From: Delphinus delphis
Lineage: Eukaryota > Chordata > Mammalia > Artiodactyla > Delphinidae
Assembly (NCBI RefSeq): GCF_949987515.2
Contig: NC_082687.1
Span: 117,471,838-117,535,837, forward strand
Direction of reading: 5' to 3'
Length of the DNA: 64,000 bases
In this document: piece by piece, positions 59,290-64,000 of the stretch
Layout of the letters: every line of letters begins with the position of its first letter
Position numbering within the stretch: position 1 is the stretch's first letter
Notes under the pieces: model-generated
Told to the model about the DNA's origin: nothing
Seen by the model: the letters and a program-made list of their open reading frames with translations, nothing else
Database searches by the model: none
Made by a program: the position numbers and the translations under genes

Positions 59290-59640
59290 GCCATGGATAA
59301 TGGATCCAATCTTTTTTTTTCTAGATTAGAAAAAATAGATGTATCTGGTCACTGGAATAGAAGTGTAGTGCAGTAAAAAGAACATGTGTTTTAGAAACAA
59401 AAAGACTTGGTTTCAGTACTGCCTGCAAAACCCATTATACACTGTACAGGACCTCGATCATATCAGTCAATCTCTCTGAGCCTAAATAATTACTAATAAT
59501 TAATAATTATTCTCATTTTGTAGATGAGGAACTGAGGCTCAGAGTGAGTGATATGATCAAGGTATATGATCAATACAAAAATTATATAAAGCATGAGCCT
59601 GAGCAACTGATAGACATCAAGTACTCAATAAACCTTTGCT
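59290..59640 (+). repeat. MIR SINE, two pieces
   Basis: 'tagtgcagtaaaaagaacatg', 'cagtcaatctctctgagcct', then 'ctcattttgtagatgaggaac' and 'caagtactcaataaaccttt' are MIR phrases, split by an AT-rich stretch. Confidence 0.65.
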
Positions 59641-60589
59641 TCTCTTCTTGTTCCCTGAGAAAGAAAATCAATCTCAATAATAAATTTTTAGAAGTGTCCC
59701 AGGTCCCAAACCACTTTGATATTTGAGAAGGGAAATCTATGTCTTTCAATTGTTTATTAGAAAGTCACCTGAAATTTGTTTATTTAGGTATTTTTTGATT
59801 TGCACTAGTGATTAACTTGGGGCTAGGTATGACTTGGATTTGCCTGTTAAGGTTAGCATGATACTTCAGACCCCTCTGGGAATACAGCTTTTCTCTCTAT
59901 GATCTCACAGCAATGGAAGTAAAAGTGCCTCACTCAGGAAGGTGGGGAGGAGGAAACTAGAATGGCTTCTTACCATTTTTCACCTAACAGTGCCCTTTTT
60001 CTCGTGGCCACCTTGAGCTTCCCAGGAGGAGCAGAATAGGATCAGATGAAAGCAAATAGCACTTGGTCTCATGCAAATCTGCTAACAGAATGGACATGTT
60101 AAACTTTCAGTCTTCCATTTATCAGTGGCAGTAACCTAATTTAAAGTCGGTAAGGAATCCCTGTTATCTCTGCAGTGTGGCATCATTGGAGTTTTTTTAA
60201 ATGATTAGATCAAATGTTTAACATTACACTTTTCCTTCTGCAGCTTCTGAACTCTGTAACTCCCCAATTCTTATCACTTACCTGGACCCCATCTAGAAAA
60301 GGTTGTACAGAACCTATGGACCAGTTTCCCTTACAGACCTCTCGTACTGATGATACAGTTGGGCTAATCAGCTGAGGACAGACCCAGTCCTTTATTTTCT
60401 TCTTTGATAATACTTGAAGATTTAAGGTCCTGCAGCTTGGGAAAGTGGGTGGATTAGGCGTGTGTTTGGGGGGGTTGCAGATGCTGTGGAGGTAGAGTTG
60501 TACTCTCTGTTTGGACTCTGTGGTCTGCATCAGCCACTGAGTGGTATGGAAGAAGTGGAAATCAGCAGAAACTCCTGCTCATCCCTATC

Positions 60590-60820
60590 CCATTCCTCCA
60601 AGAGAAAGTACAAACCACATTCCTTAACGTGGCTTCTGAAGCCCCTACTTATATCTCCAGTCTCCTGCCATTCCTTACTGTGTACTCTAAAATCTAAATA
60701 TATCAAACTTCTTGTAGTCCTCAGTCTGTTAAATGTGCTTGCTTTCTGTTGCTTCAGGTCACAGCTTGGTCACTGAGTGCTCTAAGAAGGCTGCCCTGAA
60801 CCACCAAGAATGGGTCAGGT
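60590..60820 (+). repeat. L2 LINE 3' end
   Basis: 'ccttaacgtggcttctgaag', 'tatatctccagtctcctgcc', 'ttcaggtcacagcttggtcac' and 'aaggctgccctgaaccacc' match the L2 3' end in order. Its short open frames are incidental. Confidence 0.75.
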
Positions 60821-61040
60821 AAGTCTACTTCTCCCAAGTACAATGACCTTCTAAAGGTCTCAGCATAGCTCATAAGAGGTAAAAGCAGCTGATTCATAAT
60901 AACCAGGAAAACAGTATCATCATGAAGTCCAGAGATATCACGAGGAGGGGCAATATGATGTTTCAAGCTCATTTCAAAGGAAAAGCTTTCTGGAGATCAC
61001 AGAAATCCTTTTACCCCATTGTAAAGCAGAAGGGAAAGTT

Positions 61041-61250
61041 GGTTTTTTTTTTTTTTTTGGCGGTACATGGGCCTCTCACTGTTGTGGCCTCTCCCGTTGC
61101 GGAGCACAGGCTCTGAACGTGCAGGCTCAGCGGCCGTGGCTCACGGGCCCAGCCGCTCCGCGGCATGTGGGATCTTCCCAGACCGGGGCACGAACCCGTG
61201 TCCCCTGCATCGGCAGGCGGACTCTCAACCACTGCACCACCAGGGAAGCC
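61041..61250 (-). mobile_element. CHR-2 SINE (antisense)
   Basis: T tail, 'ggtacatgggcctctcactg', ending GCACCACCAGGGAAGCC. Perfect 14-bp target duplication CAGAAGGGAAAGTT (61027-61040 and 61251-61264). A short (TA)n follows at 61279. Confidence 0.95.
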
Positions 61251-61264
61251 CAGAAGGGAAAGTT

Positions 61265-63019
61265 TTTATAGAGCATTTATATATATATATATAATTTATG
61301 GGATATAGCATTTTCAGGCATTTACTAACCACTTCAGAATTTCTGAATCCTCCTATTCAGTCCCAAGTTATTTAACTTTTACATGTCAGAAAAAAATAGT
61401 GGTCTCTATTAGGGCCATGTAAGAGAAGGATTTGAGGGACAGATGGAAAGAGCAACAGGAAATTCTTAAGGTTACTGTCCAATCCCTAGCAGTGAATGGG
61501 GAATGAGGGAGAATTGTAAAGTTTGCCTGAAGAGTTTACTTCATTCTGTTTTAACCATAAGCCTCTAAATTTTAGAAATATTAAGACCTTTTAAATTATG
61601 TTTTAGGATTTCGTACCTGAGATAGATGGCTGGTTGATTTTCTTCCGAAAAGACTATAGAGTTACAGCAGTGTACAGGGAGGTATCTACCAAATAATGGT
61701 GAGTGCAACTTGCTGATTCTCATTAATAACAAGACAGCCATCAGTGGGGTTGAATGATGTTGCATGAAGGATTTATGACTTCATCTTCTGTCTTATCTTT
61801 TTTAATCTGGGTCTGTTCCCCCAAATAATGAGTCTCCCTCAAGCAATTTGAATGGGAGGTTTCTCAACTCCTATACTCCCCATACCACAGAGGAAGATAG
61901 GTGTGCATTATCTCAGCTCCCCCCTCCCACATCCATTATGTTTCTGCCTTTTTTTTTTTTTTAAAGAAAATCTTTTCCTTTGAGACCATTTCCATTTGGC
62001 TGTCACCTTCCAGCCAACTTCATCATCATTATCTACCATCTATCCCATCTATCGTTGTTATCTACCATCTATCACAGAAAATCATGGCACCAGGCTCACC
62101 ATCATCCTCTTTGTCTTGCCATCATCCTGGGTGAGCTCAAAGTCCATGTGGATAAGCTACTTGTCACTCTGGCTTCACGGTACCTTAACCTCCTCATCTC
62201 TAATAATCTTTACCTCTACACTTTATCCAGTTACGTCCAGGGCTATAACCTGTGGTTTGTCACTACTAGAGTTGTTCCTTCTGTGAAATTTAACATGCCG
62301 CTCTCCGGCCACAACTTTTCATCCTCTCAGCTCCTTCATTCTCTCCCACAGTATCAGCTCTTAGCTGGGAAAGAACTTCAGTCAGTTGTCGCCTCTGTTT
62401 TCCCCCAAGTTGGAATCCTCTCCTGGTTTGTTTACATTCTCTATCCAGTCAATACCTGTTGCAAATAAAATAACTCCTGTGCTCTTCCAGGTGCTATTAC
62501 ACATGCACGGTTTCCAGCTTCAACTGAATCCTCTGCCCTGCCTGGCAAGACTTTTGTGTACCTCAGTCAACTCTCTCCTCATTTGTGACAGTGACTGGAT
62601 CTTTAATCGTTCTCCTATAGTCTTCTTCCCTTGCCTTCAGCAGATGACCTGGGTATTACTCCACAGGGGAAATAAAACAACAAGCAATAATTCTCCCAAT
62701 TTATGTGCTTTCCTTTTCAGTGTTATCTGTTACTACTTTACTTATATAAATTCTTTCATACACTTATTCATTCGACATATATTAGAATTCCCACTATAAC
62801 CTAGGCACTATGCTAAATTATAGAGATAGAATGATGAACACATACAGTTTCAAGAGAAGCAAGGCTTGAAATTACAATAATTTGGTACATATAAAGATTT
62901 TTTTTCCTATCTCCATATCTCCCTTTTAATTATTTATTTGGCTGAGGTGGGATCTTTTCTTCTTCACATTAAGATAATCCAGTCTCCATCTTAAGAAATG
63001 AAAAAAAGTCTCCCTGGCT
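61265..63019. other. Intergenic, pyrimidine-rich, unassigned
   Basis: No gene supported. 61880-62470 is pyrimidine-rich and LINE-like in texture ('catcctgggtgagctcaaag') but I cannot assign a family. It contains several overlapping open frames that share no recognisable motif. Confidence 0.45.
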
Positions 63020-64000
63020 TCTATTGACATTTCTAGAACCTACTCAATCTTTCTCCTTTCCCTGATAGCCAGGCTTCTTGAAAAAGTAATCTATACTGTC
63101 TCCTCATTCTTATCTTCTGTTAGAGCCTCAGTCTGCTGCAGTGGGGCTTTCATATTCACCCCTCCACTGAAACTACTTACTAAGCTCATTGCTGAATTTT
63201 TTAGTTGTCAAATCCAGTGCACACCCCTTGGCCCTTATTTTATGTCATTACAGCATTCCAGACTATTGACTCCTCCCTTTTTGAAATTTCTCCTTTTCTT
63301 TTCTTGACTTCATTCTTTCTTGATATTCCTCTTACTTCTCTGAATGTCCTTTTCAGGCTCTTTCACAGGCAACTCTTTCTCAACCAACACTTTATATTTT
63401 GAGGTTGCATCTTAAGATCTCTTTTTATTCCACACAATCTACCTGGGCTATTTTTGCCATTCCCATGGCTTCAGTTTCCGTCTATGTGACTCTAAAATTT
63501 TAAGGTACAACCCAGATCTCTCTCCTACCAGGGACCTATTCCTTACCAAGTTGCTCTGTGTGCATGTTCAATTGGCAGCTCAAACTCCACAAACTGGAAA
63601 GGACCTTGATGTTCCACTCAGCCTTGTTCTCTCTTTTTGTATGTCCTGGTATCAGTGAATGATACTGCCATCCTAGGAATCATTCTAAAGTCTTTCCTCT
63701 CCTTTATCCTTGGCTTTCCATTTTATCAACAAATCAATACAATTTTTACTCCTTAATATCACTTAAATATATCCCCTCTTCCTTTGTATTCCCAGATAAT
63801 CACCATTTTTCACCTAGGTGACTGCAATAATCTCCTAAATGATTTTCCCCTCTCTATTCTCCCAGAATCCAGTTTATCCAGAGAATATCTTTATAAAATG
63901 CTAATTTGACCATATCCTGTCCTTGCCTATGTTTTTCTTTTCTGTCCTTGCCTATTAACATTCACTGATACCCTATTGCTATCAGCATAAAATTCCAGAT
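63020..64000 (+). repeat. L2 LINE, reverse-transcriptase region (sense), decayed
   Basis: 'ttgtcaaatccagtgcacacc', 'attccagactattgactcct', 'ggctttccattttatcaac' and 'ctaggtgactgcaataatctc' follow the order of the L2 ORF2 and 3' part. Frames are broken; the run continues past the window edge. Confidence 0.7.

Noticed and set aside
61980..62468. A 162-codon open frame on the + strand
   Set aside because: Pyrimidine-rich, overlapped by other equally long frames, with no motif, start context or splice support. More likely decayed repeat.

Overview
The window is nuclear DNA from a mammal, very probably a whale or dolphin. Genes are split into short exons with GT/AG introns and are far outnumbered by interspersed repeats. 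The repeats include many copies of the tRNA-derived CHR-type SINE in its roughly 200-bp form, LINE-1 of the cetartiodactyl type, and the mammal-wide MIR, L2, MER5-like and Tigger relics. The abundance of fairly uniform CHR-2-like SINEs is what points to Cetacea; species cannot be read from the sequence alone.

Three protein genes are recognisable, in the order known from human chromosome 4q26. (1) USP53, + strand: the last seven coding exons lie between 1134 and 22841 and encode the final 788 residues. The upstream part of the gene lies before the window. All seven exons join in frame with consensus splice sites, and the penultimate intron-rich stretch (6277-20262) is inflated by an L1 and several SINEs. 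(2) C4orf3, the SERCA-regulating micropeptide 'another-regulin', - strand: one coding exon at 28978-29183 in a CpG-rich promoter. Its stop codon is completed across the splice junction by the first base of exon 2 (27481). (3) FABP2, intestinal fatty-acid-binding protein, - strand: four complete coding exons (57277-57211, 56226-56054, 55041-54934, 54541-54491) giving an intact 132-residue protein, with HNF4-type elements upstream.

The 25 kb between C4orf3 and FABP2 has no host gene that I can support. It holds decayed pieces of class I endogenous retroviruses (an LTR, env and integrase remnants on the - strand, and a protease remnant on the + strand), a near-complete antisense L1 (40010-45660), and a minisatellite of forty-nine full 29-bp units (46652-48072) plus a partial one, lying inside an antisense LTR. 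The last 6.7 kb, upstream of FABP2, is intergenic with SINEs and an old L2 LINE that still shows reverse-transcriptase-like sequence.

I see no undescribed gene system. The most unusual structures are the indel-free minisatellite with a 783-bp internal duplication, two tailless 3'-truncated retro-insertions with perfect target-site duplications (a 31-nt U6 snRNA stub and a SINE), and the mixed orientation of the retroviral remnants.
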